Shown: piece after piece, positions 51,795-64,000 of the stretch
Layout: the number at the start of each line of letters is the position of its first letter
How positions within the stretch are numbered: the first letter of the stretch is position 1
Assembly (NCBI GenBank): GCA_019801415.1
Contig: JAHVJD010000005.1
Span: 1 to 64,000 of the forward strand
Length of the DNA stretch: 64,000 nucleotides
Source of the DNA: Nocardioides marinus
Lineage (GTDB): Bacteria; Pseudomonadota; Alphaproteobacteria; Rhodobacterales; Rhodobacteraceae
Direction of reading: 5' to 3'
The notes under the pieces: generated by a model
Told to the model about the DNA's origin: nothing
The model's input: only the letters and a program-made list of their open reading frames with translations
Databases searched by the model: none
Made by a program: the position numbers and the translations under genes

Positions 51795-52915
51795 GCCCGC
51801 GCCTCCTCAAGCTGCACCATCAGATAGGGGCGCAGCACGCCGCCCACTGCCGGGATCTCCTCGCCCTGCCCCAGTTGCCGGGTCAGCGCATCATAGCGCC
51901 CGCCACTGGCAATCGGCGGCAGGTCGGGACGCGCCTCGGCGTAGAAGCCAAAGACGAACCCGTCGTAATACTCCATCGAGGTGCGCCCGTAGGAGGCCTC
52001 GAAGTCGAGGTTCTCCACATCGACGCCGCGCGCCTTCATCGCCGCGGTGCGCGCATCCAGACGGTCCAGCGCCGGGTTGATCTGCGGCAGGTCCACCGCA
52101 ATGTCGCGCATCTGCTCGATGGCATAGGGCACGGTCTCACGCACCGCCATCAGCGCCTCAAGCGCCAGCAGCTCATGCTCGGCGATCGGCGGCGCCTTGG
52201 CGTCGGCGCGCAGCGCCTCCACCCGAGCCTGCACCTCGGCGGCGCGGCGCTTGCCCAGCTGCGGCGCCGAGCCGGTCAGGTCGCCCTCGGTCTCCAGCAG
52301 CTTCTTGCGCGTCTCCGGCACCGGTGTACGACCCGCGAACCGGTCGAGCAGCGCGCGGAAGCGGCGCGGCCGCCAGATGTGGCGCATCAGCGCCGCCTTG
52401 CGCTTCTCGGTGGTGTTCAGCCCCTGGACCGCGGCCATCAGGATGCCGATGTCGCCGGTCGCCGCCCGCAGCGGCAGCCCCCGCACCTGCAGCGCGAACA
52501 GCGCAAACACCTCGGCATCCGCCGCCGCCGCATCCTCGCGGTCGAACACCTCGTAGCCGACCTGCAGGTATTCATTGGGCCGCTCGGGGTAATGTTCCTG
52601 GCGGCGGAACACCTTGCCCGAATAGGTATAGCGCGCAGGCTCGGCACCGTGGCGCATATGCGCCTCCACCACCGGCACGGTGAAATCCGGGCGCAGCATC
52701 TGCTCGCCGCGCAGCGCGTCCGAGGTCACATAGGCGCGCGCCCGGATGTCCTCGCCGTAAAGATCCAGAAGCGTATCGGCGGGTTGCAGCAGCGGCACAT
52801 CGACGACCTGCGCACCGGCGGCCTCGAAGCGCACCCTGAGCTGCGCCGCCCGCGCCTGGACCGCGCCCAGGTTATCCGCCAGGTCACCGACCCGTCCTTG
52901 CGTTTTCACAGCCAT
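51791..52915 (-). CDS. hisZ: ATP phosphoribosyltransferase regulatory subunit
   Basis: A 374-residue HisZ, a histidyl-tRNA-synthetase-like protein without aminoacylation activity that activates the short HisG and mediates histidine feedback. Class II synthetase-like segments MLRPDFTVPVVEAHMRHG, YSGKVFRRQEHYPERPNEYL and PPIASGGRYDALTRQLGQGE are present. It follows hisS by 3 bases and overlaps hisG, so all three are cotranscribed. Confidence 0.93.
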   Translation of the reverse strand: MAVKTQGRVGDLADNLGAVQARAAQLRVRFEAAGAQVVDVPLLQPADTLLDLYGEDIRARAYVTSDALRGEQMLRPDFTVPVVEAHMRHGAEPARYTYSGKVFRRQEHYPERPNEYLQVGYEVFDREDAAAADAEVFALFALQVRGLPLRAATGDIGILMAAVQGLNTTEKRKAALMRHIWRPRRFRALLDRFAGRTPVPETRKKLLETEGDLTGSAPQLGKRRAAEVQARVEALRADAKAPPIAEHELLALEALMAVRETVPYAIEQMRDIAVDLPQINPALDRLDARTAAMKARGVDVENLDFEASYGRTSMEYYDGFVFGFYAEARPDLPPIASGGRYDALTRQLGQGEEIPAVGGVLRPYLMVQLEEARA

Positions 52916-52918
52916 CGC

Positions 52919-54406
52919 TCAGCCCTGCCCGTCGAGGATTTCACGCACCTTGGCAACCAGTTCCGTGCGCGGCACTTCGAACTGGCTGGGGCGTTCCTTC
53001 CACTCTTCCAATGTGGCGTTCTCGGCAATCTTGGCACCGAGGATCAGGTCCTTGATCTGCACCACGCCGTTTGCCTTCTCGTCGCCACCCTCGATCACCG
53101 CGACCGGCGAGTTGCGCTTGTCCGCGTATTTCAGCTGGTTGCCGAAGTTCTTGGGGTTGCCGAGGTAGACCTCGGCGCGGATGCCCGCATTGCGCAGCTC
53201 CGCGACCATCGCCTGATAGTCGGCCATCCGGGCGCGATCCATCACCGTGACCACCACCGGGCCGGTTGCCTCGGCCGTCAGACGGCCCTTGGCGTGCAGG
53301 GCTGCCAGCAGCCGGTCGACGCCGATGGAGACCCCCACCGCGGGCACTTCCTGGCCGATGAAACGCTTGACCAGACCGTCATAGCGGCCGCCACCCGAAA
53401 CCGAGCCGAACTGCCGCTTGCGGCCCTTCTCGTCAAGGATTTCGAATGTCAGTTCGGCCTCGAACACCGGGCCGGTGTAATAGCCCAGACCGCGCACCAC
53501 GGACGGATCGATCTCGATCCGGTCCTGGCCATAGCCGCCCGCGGCGAGCAGCTCGCCGATCTGCTCCAGCTCGGCAATGCCCTCCTGACCCGCCTTGCTG
53601 TCGCCCACCGCGGCGCGCAGGTTGGCGATGGTGCCCGCCGCATCCGCCGCCTTGGAGGTGAGGAAGGCCAGCACCGGGGCTGCCTGATCTTCCGACAGGC
53701 CGACGCCATCGATATAGGCACCGGAGGCATCCAGCCGCCCCTTGGTCAGCAGCTCGCGCACGCCGGCCTCGCCCACCTTGTCGAACTTGTCGATGGTGCG
53801 CAGCACGTCGTCGCGCTTGGCGTCGCCATCGGCAAGGCCCATGGCCTCCAGCACGCCGTTCAGGACCTTGCGATTGTTGACCCGCACCAGGTAGTCGCCG
53901 CGCGGAATGCCGACGGTCTCCAGCGTGTCCGACAGCATCGCGCAGATTTCCGCATCCGCCGCCATCGAGGACGTGCCGACGGTATCGGCATCACATTGAT
54001 AGAACTGGCGGAAACGGCCCGGACCGGGTTTCTCGTTGCGCCAGACCGGCCCCATCGCATAGCGGCGGTAGGGGGTCGGCAGATCGTTGCGGTGCTGCGC
54101 GTAGACCCGCGCCAGGGGCGCCGTCAGGTCATACCGCAGCGCCATCCACTCGCCGTTGTCCTTTTCGTCGAACTCCTGCCAGGCGAACACGCCCTCGTTG
54201 GGGCGGTCGACGTCGGGCAGGAACTTGCCCAGCGCTTCGACGGTTTCCACCGCCGAGGACTCCAGCGCCTCGAAGCCGTAATGATGATACACACCCGCGA
54301 TGGCCCGCAGCATCTCAGTTCGCTGGGTCACCTCCGCGCCAAAATAGTCACGGAACCCCTTCGGCGTTTGCGCCTTGGGGCGGGGTTGTTTCTTCACTTT
54401 GGCCAT
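52919..54406 (-). CDS. hisS: Histidyl-tRNA synthetase
   Basis: A 495-residue class II synthetase. Motif 2 ([32 protein letters not shown]), the histidine-binding segment [16 protein letters not shown] and motif 3 ([14 protein letters not shown]) are visible, followed by the anticodon-binding domain ([19 protein letters not shown]). I use the ATG at 54406 with GAGGAGGCCTCAG in front. Coupling with hisZ and hisG is typical of this group. Confidence 0.95.
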   Translation of the reverse strand: MAKVKKQPRPKAQTPKGFRDYFGAEVTQRTEMLRAIAGVYHHYGFEALESSAVETVEALGKFLPDVDRPNEGVFAWQEFDEKDNGEWMALRYDLTAPLARVYAQHRNDLPTPYRRYAMGPVWRNEKPGPGRFRQFYQCDADTVGTSSMAADAEICAMLSDTLETVGIPRGDYLVRVNNRKVLNGVLEAMGLADGDAKRDDVLRTIDKFDKVGEAGVRELLTKGRLDASGAYIDGVGLSEDQAAPVLAFLTSKAADAAGTIANLRAAVGDSKAGQEGIAELEQIGELLAAGGYGQDRIEIDPSVVRGLGYYTGPVFEAELTFEILDEKGRKRQFGSVSGGGRYDGLVKRFIGQEVPAVGVSIGVDRLLAALHAKGRLTAEATGPVVVTVMDRARMADYQAMVAELRNAGIRAEVYLGNPKNFGNQLKYADKRNSPVAVIEGGDEKANGVVQIKDLILGAKIAENATLEEWKERPSQFEVPRTELVAKVREILDGQG

Positions 54407-54627
54407 CTGAGGCCTCCTCACGGGTAGCGGTTTCACTCGCGTGGCGGTCTAGCGGATGCAAGCCGTGGCGGCAAGAAGGAGCCGCGGCGTCGCGCCCGAA
54501 GAGGCGTAAAAACCAATCCGGGGCCCGCGAGATCCCGACCGGCGCAGGCCGCGATTTTATCCGGACACCATGGACCTTGGCCGCCAACGCACCTATTTAG
54601 ATGCATCCGCAATCAGAGGTCCGAACC

Positions 54628-54822
54628 ATGCAGCATCTGGAAGAGCAAATCGCCCATCTGACCCGCAGCGTGGAGGAGATGAGCGACGTGATCACCCGCC
54701 AGCAACAGGAGATCGACGTGCTGACCCGCCGCGTTGCCCTGCTGGTGCAGCGCGAGGCAAGCCGCGAGCAGGAAGGCACCGGTGGCGTGATCCTTGGCGA
54801 CGAGCGCCCGCCGCATTACTGA
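54628..54822 (+). CDS. slyX: SlyX family protein
   Basis: A 64-residue coiled-coil protein with the SlyX pattern: LEEQIAHLTRSVEEMSDVIT, then RQQQEIDVLTRRVALL and the GDERPPHY ending (family PPHY). Start at 54628 behind AGAGG; an ATG at 54601 would add 9 residues. SlyX has no established biochemical role. Confidence 0.85.
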   Translation: MQHLEEQIAHLTRSVEEMSDVITRQQQEIDVLTRRVALLVQREASREQEGTGGVILGDERPPHY

Positions 54823-55017
54823 CGCCTGCGCCGCCCGGTCGGCACAGTATCCGACGGCCGCAGCGCCGGGAGCACAGCGCGTGGAAAACTTGCCGCGCGC
54901 AAAGAAACCGCTTGCGCATTTGCCGCGGGGTCATGCACGCTGGGGCTGAATTGGCCTTGGCAAATGGGTTTGCCCTTTTTAATTGCGTTCGCAAAACGCA
55001 CAAATTGGACGCTGGCA

Positions 55018-55455
55018 GTGACAAGCAACGCGGAACTGGTACATTTTTGGTTTGAAGAGGTCTGGTACCGCGACAACAACGCGGTGCTGGGAGAGATGTT
55101 CTCGGACGAGACCGAGGCCACCGGGCCGGTGTCCAACCTGATGGGCAAACAGTTCATCGCGTCGGATTTCGTGTCCACCATGAAGGCGCTGCTGGGCGGC
55201 GCGCCGGAGTTCACCTTCCGCGTCTTCGAGGAAGCCGGCGATTGGGTCATCACCTGTTTCGACGTGCATGTGACCAATCACCCGCACCGTCCGCCGTTCG
55301 ATTTCGATGGCCAGATGATCTTCAAGGTCGAGAATGGCCAGATCTCCGCCATCCACTCCAGCCTGAACTACATCAAGCTGTTCGAGGGGCTGGGCCAGAT
55401 GCCCCCGGAGACCCTGCCGGTCTGCCTCAGCGGAGCGGAGCTGGTCTGGAAGTGA
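55018..55455 (+). CDS. NTF2/SnoaL-like protein
   Basis: A 145-residue single-domain protein that looks like the SnoaL/NTF2 fold: LVHFWFEEVWYRDNNAVLGE at the start, the conserved strand DWVITCFDVHVTNH and the ending NGQISAIHSSLNYIKLFEGL. Members include cyclases, dehydratases and ligand-binding proteins, so no reaction can be named. The GTG at 55018 gives the usual N-terminus; an ATG at 54964 is possible. Confidence 0.7.
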   Translation: MTSNAELVHFWFEEVWYRDNNAVLGEMFSDETEATGPVSNLMGKQFIASDFVSTMKALLGGAPEFTFRVFEEAGDWVITCFDVHVTNHPHRPPFDFDGQMIFKVENGQISAIHSSLNYIKLFEGLGQMPPETLPVCLSGAELVWK

Positions 55456-55472
55456 TCCAGACCTGATCCGGC

Positions 55473-55496
55473 GGCAGGCGCGCTACGCCGCCTGCC
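55473..55496. terminator. Hairpin between convergent genes
   Basis: GGCAGGCG (55473-55480) and CGCCTGCC (55489-55496) form an 8-base stem with an 8-base loop in the 42-base gap between the NTF2-like gene and the end of dnaE. It can terminate either transcript; no T-run is present. Confidence 0.5.
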
Positions 55497-55497
55497 C

Positions 55498-59010
<3,513 letters not shown>

Positions 59011-59696
59011 GCCGCAAAGCTATCCCATTGCCGCGCCGGGGTGAACGGCGTTCTGCACCCGCCCGCCAGGGCATCCGCGCGTGCGCCCGGTGCAGGTCCA
59101 ACACCCGCCAAAATCGCTGCGGTCGGGGTGGTATTTTATCCGATCTGTTGAAACTCTTTCACGCCCGATGCCGTAAGCGCGCGTGAAATACCGGATAAAA
59201 CGCATTAATTATAAAGAGATGCCCGCCTAAGCGGCAATTTACTTGCGCCGCGGGCGGCGGCGGCGGCACGGCGGTTTTTCTTGCTTTGACAAGGGGCTGC
59301 TCCCTAGGCTGGCGACAGCAAGCAATAATCAGCCCGCCTCCTTCCCCACCGCATCGAAGGGGGCACTACGGGTCAACAGGGAAATGCGGAGGGTCCGGGG
59401 ATGATGGCTCATCTCTTTCGGTCATGCACTGGCGCGGGGGTCTCCGGCGCCGGGCGCATTGCGGCACCAACGCCGCAGAGGTCTGGAAACACAGGCCAAT
59501 TGCGGCTGCCCTATTCCCAAGTGCTGGATCAGACGCTATGCCAGCCGCTGTTGAATCACCTGATTGCCTGCACCGCTCCCGCCGCTTTTTTGCGGGTGCC
59601 CCGGCCGGGGCCGGGCCCGCAGTGGCAAGCGGCATCACGACTCCCGCCGCAGTTGCGGCATGGTGAAGAACACGGATTGAGAGAGGACCGGCGCGC
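59011..59696. other. Long divergent promoter region with nested inverted repeats
   Basis: This 686-base gap separates dnaE from the nucleoside importer. At 59134-59200, TTTTATCCG (59134-59142) pairs with CGGATAAAA (59192-59200), and nested within it TTTCACGC (59157-59164) pairs with GCGTGAAA (59181-59188). A GC-rich low-complexity run (GGCGGCGGCGGCGG) follows near 59254. Short frames at 59286-59666 and 59401-59700 are not convincing genes. Confidence 0.5.
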
Positions 59697-61214
59697 GTGA
59701 CTGTACCCCTGCTAAGCCTGCAAGGCCTGACCAAGGCCTATCCCGGCGTTGTGGCCAATGACAGCGTATCCTTTGACATCGGCGAGGGCGAGGTTCACGC
59801 CCTGCTCGGCGAAAACGGCGCCGGGAAATCGACGCTGGTCAAGATGATCTACGGGTTGGTGAAACCCGACAGCGGCCAGATGCTTTTGCGCGGGGCGCCC
59901 TTTGCCCCGGCAGAACCGCGCGCCGCGCGCGCCGATGGCATTGCCATGGTTTTCCAGCATTTCTCGCTGTTCGATGCGCTGAACGTCGCGGAGAACATCG
60001 CCCTGGGCATGGAAAACCCGCCGGAGATGCGCGACCTTGCCGCCCGCATCCGCGAGGTGTCGGAAACCTACGGCCTGCCGCTGGACCCGTTCCGCACCGT
60101 CGGCGATCTCTCCGCCGGTGAGCGCCAGCGGGTCGAGATCATCCGCTGCCTGCTGCAGGACCCGAAACTGCTGATCATGGATGAGCCGACCTCGGTCCTC
60201 ACCCCGCAGGAGGTGGAGATCCTGTTCAAGACGCTGCAGAAGCTGCGCGCCGAGGGCACCTCGATCCTGTATATTTCGCACAAGCTGGAGGAAATCCGCA
60301 CCCTGTGCGATCACGCCACCATCCTGCGGCTGGGCAAGAACGTCGGCGAATGCACCCCTTCTGAGACCTCGGCCCGCGACATGGCCGAGATGATGGTCGG
60401 CAGCTCGCTGCAGACCCCGCAGCGCAAGACCCGCGAGTTCGGCGAGGTGGCGATGGCGATCACTGGCCTGTCGGTGCCTGCCCCGTCGGCCTTTGGCACA
60501 TCGCTCAAGAACGTGCATCTGACGGTGCGCAAGGGTGAAATTCTGGGCATCGGCGGCGTTGCCGGCAATGGCCAGGACGAGCTGCTGGGCGTGCTGTCGG
60601 GCGAGGTTCTGACCGCGGCGGATGCGGTCAAGCTGCACGGGCAGCCCATCGGCCGCCACGGCCCCACCGCGCGCCGCGCGCTGGGGGTGCTGGCCGCGCC
60701 GGAGGAACGCCTTGGCCATGCCGCCGCCCCGGACATGAGCCTGACGGAAAATGCCATGCTCACCGGTTCGGTGCGCGAGGGGCTGGAGAAGAACGGTTTC
60801 CTCGACTGGGGCAAGACCAAGGATTTTGCCGAACGCATCATCAAGGCTTTTGACGTGCGCACGCCCGGCCCCGGCAATGCGGCGCGCTCCCTGTCGGGGG
60901 GCAACCTGCAGAAGTTCGTGATCGGCCGCGAGGTGCTGCAGAACCCGGATGTGCTGGTGGTGAACCAGCCGACCTGGGGTGTCGACGCCGCCGCAGCCGC
61001 CGCCATCCGCCAGTCGCTGCTGGATCTGGCCGCCAAGGGCGCCGCGGTGATCTGCATCAGCCAGGATCTGGACGAGCTGATGGAGATCTCCGACAGCTTC
61101 GCCGCCCTCAACGAGGGCCGCCTGAGCGCGCCGCGCGAGGCCGCGGGCCTGACGGTCGAGGAGATCGGCCTGATGATGGGCGGTGCCCATGGCATGGAGG
61201 TGGCGCATGTCTGA
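59697..61214 (+). CDS. Nucleoside/BMP-type ABC importer ATPase
   Basis: A 505-residue ATPase with two ABC halves. The first half (about 1-240) has Walker A GENGAGKST, signature DLSAGERQRVEIIRCLL and Walker B LLIMDEPTSVLTP. The second half has the degenerate Walker A GVAGNGQDELLG and signature RSLSGGNLQKFVIGREVL, as is normal for sugar/nucleoside importers of the YufO/NupO type. GTG start behind GAGAGAGGACC. With two permeases and a BMP binding protein downstream it forms a purine/pyrimidine nucleoside importer. Confidence 0.92.
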   Translation: MTVPLLSLQGLTKAYPGVVANDSVSFDIGEGEVHALLGENGAGKSTLVKMIYGLVKPDSGQMLLRGAPFAPAEPRAARADGIAMVFQHFSLFDALNVAENIALGMENPPEMRDLAARIREVSETYGLPLDPFRTVGDLSAGERQRVEIIRCLLQDPKLLIMDEPTSVLTPQEVEILFKTLQKLRAEGTSILYISHKLEEIRTLCDHATILRLGKNVGECTPSETSARDMAEMMVGSSLQTPQRKTREFGEVAMAITGLSVPAPSAFGTSLKNVHLTVRKGEILGIGGVAGNGQDELLGVLSGEVLTAADAVKLHGQPIGRHGPTARRALGVLAAPEERLGHAAAPDMSLTENAMLTGSVREGLEKNGFLDWGKTKDFAERIIKAFDVRTPGPGNAARSLSGGNLQKFVIGREVLQNPDVLVVNQPTWGVDAAAAAAIRQSLLDLAAKGAAVICISQDLDELMEISDSFAALNEGRLSAPREAAGLTVEEIGLMMGGAHGMEVAHV

Positions 61215-61271
61215 GGTCGGTGTCCGCCTCCGGCGGGAGTATTTCAAGAAAGATGAAAAGGGAGCCGCGCA

Positions 61272-62354
61272 ATGATCCGGCTTGAGAAACGGCCGCAGCC
61301 GTCGCGGGCCTGGTCGCTGGCGACGCCGCTGGTGGCGGTGCTGGCAACGATGGTGTTCGGCGGGCTGCTGTTTGCGGCCCTCGGCAAACCGCCGGTGGAG
61401 GCGATCCGCACCATTTTCTGGGAACCGCTGTTCGGCGAGTTTTCCTTCTACTACCGCCCGCAGCTTTTGGTCAAAGGCGCGCCGCTGGTGCTGATCGCCA
61501 TCGGCCTGTCGCTGGGCTTTCGCGCGGGTATCTGGAACATCGGCGCCGAGGGCCAGTATATCATGGGCGCCATCTGCGGCGCCGGTGCCGGCCTTGCGTT
61601 CTATCCGCTGGAGGCCTTCTACATCTTCCCGATCATGGTGATCGCCGGCGCGCTTGGCGGCTGGGCCTGGGCGATGATCCCGGCGATCCTGAAGACCCGC
61701 TTCGGCACCAACGAGATCCTGGTCTCGCTGATGCTGGTCTACGTGGCCGAGCAGTTCCTTGCCTCGGTCTCGCTGGGGCTGTTGAAGAACCCCGAGGGCT
61801 TCGGCTTTCCCGGCTCGCGCAACCTGCAGGCCTATGACAGCGCCCACAATGCCGAGCTGATCGCCGGCACCGGCATGCACTGGGGCGTGGTGGCCGCATT
61901 GATCGCGGTGATCTTTGCCTATGTGCTGCTGAACCGCCACATGACCGGCTACCACATCCGCCTGACCGGCGAGGCGCCGCGGGCGGCCAAGTTCGCGGGT
62001 GTGAACCCCGCGCGGCTGGTGCTGTTCTGCCTTGGCATGTCCGGGGCGCTGGCCGGGCTGGCCGGCATGTTCGAGGTCTCCGGCCCCTCCGGCCAGATCT
62101 CCATCGACTTCAACGTGGGCTACGGCTTTACCGCGATCATCGTGGCCTTCCTTGGCCGCCTGCACCCGGTGGGCATCCTGCTGGCGGGTGGGCTGATGGC
62201 GCTGACCTATATCGGCGGCGACATCGCGCAGTCGAACCTGCAGCTGCCCGCGGCCGCCATCCAGGTGTTCCAGGGGATGCTTCTGTTCTTCCTGCTGGCG
62301 TTCGACCTGCTCACCAATTTCCGCATCGCAATCGGCAAGCCGGAGGTCGCGTAA
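61272..62354 (+). CDS. Nucleoside ABC importer permease 1
   Basis: A 360-residue membrane protein of the BPD_transp_2 family (YufP/NupP type). GAPLVLIAIGLSLGFRAGIW, NIGAEGQYIMGAICGAGAGL and RFGTNEILVSLMLVYVAEQF are family blocks. It begins 57 bases after the ATPase gene and stands one base before the second permease. Confidence 0.92.
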   Translation: MIRLEKRPQPSRAWSLATPLVAVLATMVFGGLLFAALGKPPVEAIRTIFWEPLFGEFSFYYRPQLLVKGAPLVLIAIGLSLGFRAGIWNIGAEGQYIMGAICGAGAGLAFYPLEAFYIFPIMVIAGALGGWAWAMIPAILKTRFGTNEILVSLMLVYVAEQFLASVSLGLLKNPEGFGFPGSRNLQAYDSAHNAELIAGTGMHWGVVAALIAVIFAYVLLNRHMTGYHIRLTGEAPRAAKFAGVNPARLVLFCLGMSGALAGLAGMFEVSGPSGQISIDFNVGYGFTAIIVAFLGRLHPVGILLAGGLMALTYIGGDIAQSNLQLPAAAIQVFQGMLLFFLLAFDLLTNFRIAIGKPEVA

Positions 62355-62355
62355 C

Positions 62356-63276
62356 ATGGATCTGTCTGCAATCAACCCGGTCCTGCTGATCGCCTCCCTG
62401 ATGGTCGCGGCGACGCCGCTGCTGCTGGCCGCCATCGGCGAGCTGGTGGTGGAGAAATCCGGCGTTCTGAACCTCGGCGTCGAGGGGATGATGATCGTCG
62501 GCGCCATCGCGGGCTTTGCCACCGCGGTGGAGAGCGGCTCGCCCCTGCTGGGCTTCTTTGCCGCCGCCTTTGCCGGTGCCGCTTTGTCGGTGCTGTTTGC
62601 CATCCTGACCCAGTTCGCGCAGGCCAATCAGGTCGCCTCGGGCCTGTCGCTGACGCTGTTCGGCCTTGGCCTCTCGGCGCTGATGGGGCAGTCCTACGTC
62701 GGGGTGAAGCCGCCGCGGATGGGCGACATCCACATCCCGGTGCTGAGCGACCTGCCCGTCGTCGGCCCGATCCTGTTCGGCCATGACATCATCCTCTACT
62801 TCGGCATCGCGCTGACCGCCGCCGTGTGGTGGGTCCTGAAATATTCCCGCATGGGCCTGGTGCTGCGCGCGGTGGGCGAGAACCACGAGGCCGCCCATGC
62901 GCTCGGCTACAAGGTGATCCGCATCCGCATTCTGGCGATCCTGTTCGGCGGCGCCTGCGCGGGTCTCGGCGGCGCCTACATCAGCCTCATTCGCGTGCCG
63001 CAGTGGACCGAGGGCATGACCGCCGGCATCGGCTGGATTGCCCTGGCGCTGGTGGTGTTTGCCAGCTGGAAGCCCTGGCGCGCGCTGCTGGGTGCCTATC
63101 TTTTCGGCGGTGTCACCGTGGTGCAGCTCAATCTGCAGGCGGCGGGCGTTGCCATCCCGGTCGAGTATCTGGCAATGTCGCCCTATCTGATTACGATTAT
63201 TGTGCTTGTTATCCTTTCGGCGGACAAGAGCAGCGCACCCGCCTCGCTCGGCCGTAATTTCCATGCCTCCCGCTAA
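62356..63276 (+). CDS. Nucleoside ABC importer permease 2
   Basis: A 306-residue membrane protein of the same family (YufQ/NupQ type). IGELVVEKSGVLNLGVEGMM, QVASGLSLTLFGLGLSALMG and GMTAGIGWIALALVVFASWK are the hallmarks. It pairs with permease 1. A hairpin and the binding protein gene follow. Confidence 0.92.
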   Translation: MDLSAINPVLLIASLMVAATPLLLAAIGELVVEKSGVLNLGVEGMMIVGAIAGFATAVESGSPLLGFFAAAFAGAALSVLFAILTQFAQANQVASGLSLTLFGLGLSALMGQSYVGVKPPRMGDIHIPVLSDLPVVGPILFGHDIILYFGIALTAAVWWVLKYSRMGLVLRAVGENHEAAHALGYKVIRIRILAILFGGACAGLGGAYISLIRVPQWTEGMTAGIGWIALALVVFASWKPWRALLGAYLFGGVTVVQLNLQAAGVAIPVEYLAMSPYLITIIVLVILSADKSSAPASLGRNFHASR

Positions 63277-63298
63277 ACCAGCGGGCGGCACACGATCC

Positions 63299-63321
63299 CG
63301 CCCAGGGTCCTCTCCTGGGCG
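63299..63321 (+). terminator. Intercistronic hairpin before the binding-protein gene
   Basis: CGCCCAGG (63299-63306) pairs with CCTGGGCG (63314-63321) around a 7-base loop, with no T-run. It stands between permease 2 and the BMP gene. It could be a partial terminator, or an mRNA-stabilising hairpin that lets the binding protein be made in excess. Confidence 0.5.
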
Positions 63322-63348
63322 ACACAACCAAAACGGGGAGTCCCAAAC

Positions 63349-64000
63349 ATGAAACTGACCAAACTTCTGACCAGCGCCGCCGTGGCGCTCGGCCTTGCCG
63401 CCGGTGCGGCCTGGGCGCAGGACAAGACCAAGGTGGGCTTTGTCTACGTCGGCCCCGTCGGCGATGGCGGCTGGACCTATGAGCACGACCAAGGCCGCAA
63501 GGCGGTCGAAGCCGAGTTCGGCGACAAGGTCGAAACCGTTTACGTGGAAAACGTGGCCGAAGGCCCCGACGCCGAGCGGGTGATGACCCAGATGGCGCTG
63601 GAAGGCGCGGACCTGATCTTCACCACCTCCTTTGGCTACATGGACCCGACCATCAACGTCGCCAAGAAATTCCCCAACGTGAAGTTCGAACACGCCACCG
63701 GCTACAAGCGCGCCGAGAACGTCTCGACCTACTCGGCCCGTTTCTACGAGGGCCGCGCCGTGCAGGGCACCATCGCGGGCCACATGACCGAGAGCAACAT
63801 CATCGGCTACATCGGCTCCTACCCGATCCCGGAAGTGATCCGCGGCATCAACTCGGCCTATATCCACGCCAAGAAGGTGAACCCGGACGTCCAGTTCAAG
63901 ATCGTCTGGGCCTTCACCTGGTTCGACCCGGCCAAGGAAGCGGATGCGGCCAAGGTGCTGATCGAACAGGGCGCCGACGTGATCCTGCAGCACACCGACT
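63349..64000 (+). CDS. BMP family nucleoside-binding protein, truncated by window end
   Basis: The first 217 residues of a BMP/Med-type binding protein. A signal peptide (MKLTKLLTSAAVALGLAAGA, ending AWA-QD) is followed by KTKVGFVYVGPVGDGGWTYE and TSFGYMDPTINVAKKFPNVK, the ligand-site segments of this family. There is no lipobox cysteine, so it is probably a soluble periplasmic protein. ACGGGGAGTCCCAAAC precedes the ATG. The gene continues past the right edge. Confidence 0.92.
   Translation, partial: MKLTKLLTSAAVALGLAAGAAWAQDKTKVGFVYVGPVGDGGWTYEHDQGRKAVEAEFGDKVETVYVENVAEGPDAERVMTQMALEGADLIFTTSFGYMDPTINVAKKFPNVKFEHATGYKRAENVSTYSARFYEGRAVQGTIAGHMTESNIIGYIGSYPIPEVIRGINSAYIHAKKVNPDVQFKIVWAFTWFDPAKEADAAKVLIEQGADVILQHTD

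Noticed and set aside
51875-54427. 850-codon open frame antisense to hisZ and hisS
   Set aside because: Same shadow effect; spans two genuine genes on the opposite strand and has no recognisable motif.
59401-59700. Possible small gene before the nucleoside importer
   Set aside because: Overlaps other frames, no ribosome site, composition unlike a protein; treated as leader DNA.
59712-62627. 971-codon open frame antisense to the nucleoside importer genes
   Set aside because: Covers three clear importer genes in reverse; the translation is rich in Gln, His and Arg and resembles nothing.

Overview
The window looks like chromosomal DNA of a high-GC alphaproteobacterium of the Rhodobacteraceae, roseobacter type. 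The support is a large number of TRAP, tripartite-tricarboxylate (TTT) and branched-chain-type ABC importers, a coenzyme-B12-dependent ribonucleotide reductase, the short HisG + HisZ histidine enzyme, and translated proteins of roseobacter character. This assignment is inference; no rRNA or tRNA gene is visible.

Left and centre (about 0.6-42 kb) form a mosaic of self-contained catabolic cassettes, each with its own importer and regulator, separated by transposon and integrase debris. (1) 0.6-12.1 kb: glutamine-synthetase-like ligase, RpiR regulator, LivMG/K/F/H importer, N-formylglutamate-amidohydrolase-like and isochorismatase-like hydrolases, and a 1009-residue kinase/M23/class III aminotransferase fusion; probably uptake and nitrogen release from an amino or amide compound. 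(2) 12.6-15.7 kb: an overlapping two-gene unit, an unrecognised helical protein plus a stripped-down Hsp70/actin-fold ATPase; the best candidate here for an undescribed system. (3) 16-22 kb: TRAP importer, kynurenine-formamidase-like hydrolase, aldo/keto reductase, TIGR04076-type protein, GntR regulator. (4) 22.5-28.9 kb: PAS-LuxR regulator facing thiolase, acyl-CoA ligase and a second TRAP importer. (5) 29.8-35.9 kb: GntR regulator, TctCBA, cupin, SDR and zinc alcohol dehydrogenase. (6) 37-42 kb: ureohydrolase plus a third TRAP importer and a divergent LysR regulator, probably for a guanidino acid.

42-47 kb is a patch of small, mostly unassigned genes: two Gre/Rnk-fold proteins, a zinc-ribbon protein, a phage-type hypothetical and a Lon-like AAA+ ATPase without protease. 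It is bordered by IS3-family debris and a dispersed repeat.

47.4-64 kb is conserved chromosomal core: nrdJ with tandem NrdR-type boxes, a DUF1489 gene preceded by a second copy of the same regulatory block, hisS-hisZ-hisG, slyX, an NTF2-like protein, dnaE, and a BMP-type nucleoside ABC importer that runs off the right edge.
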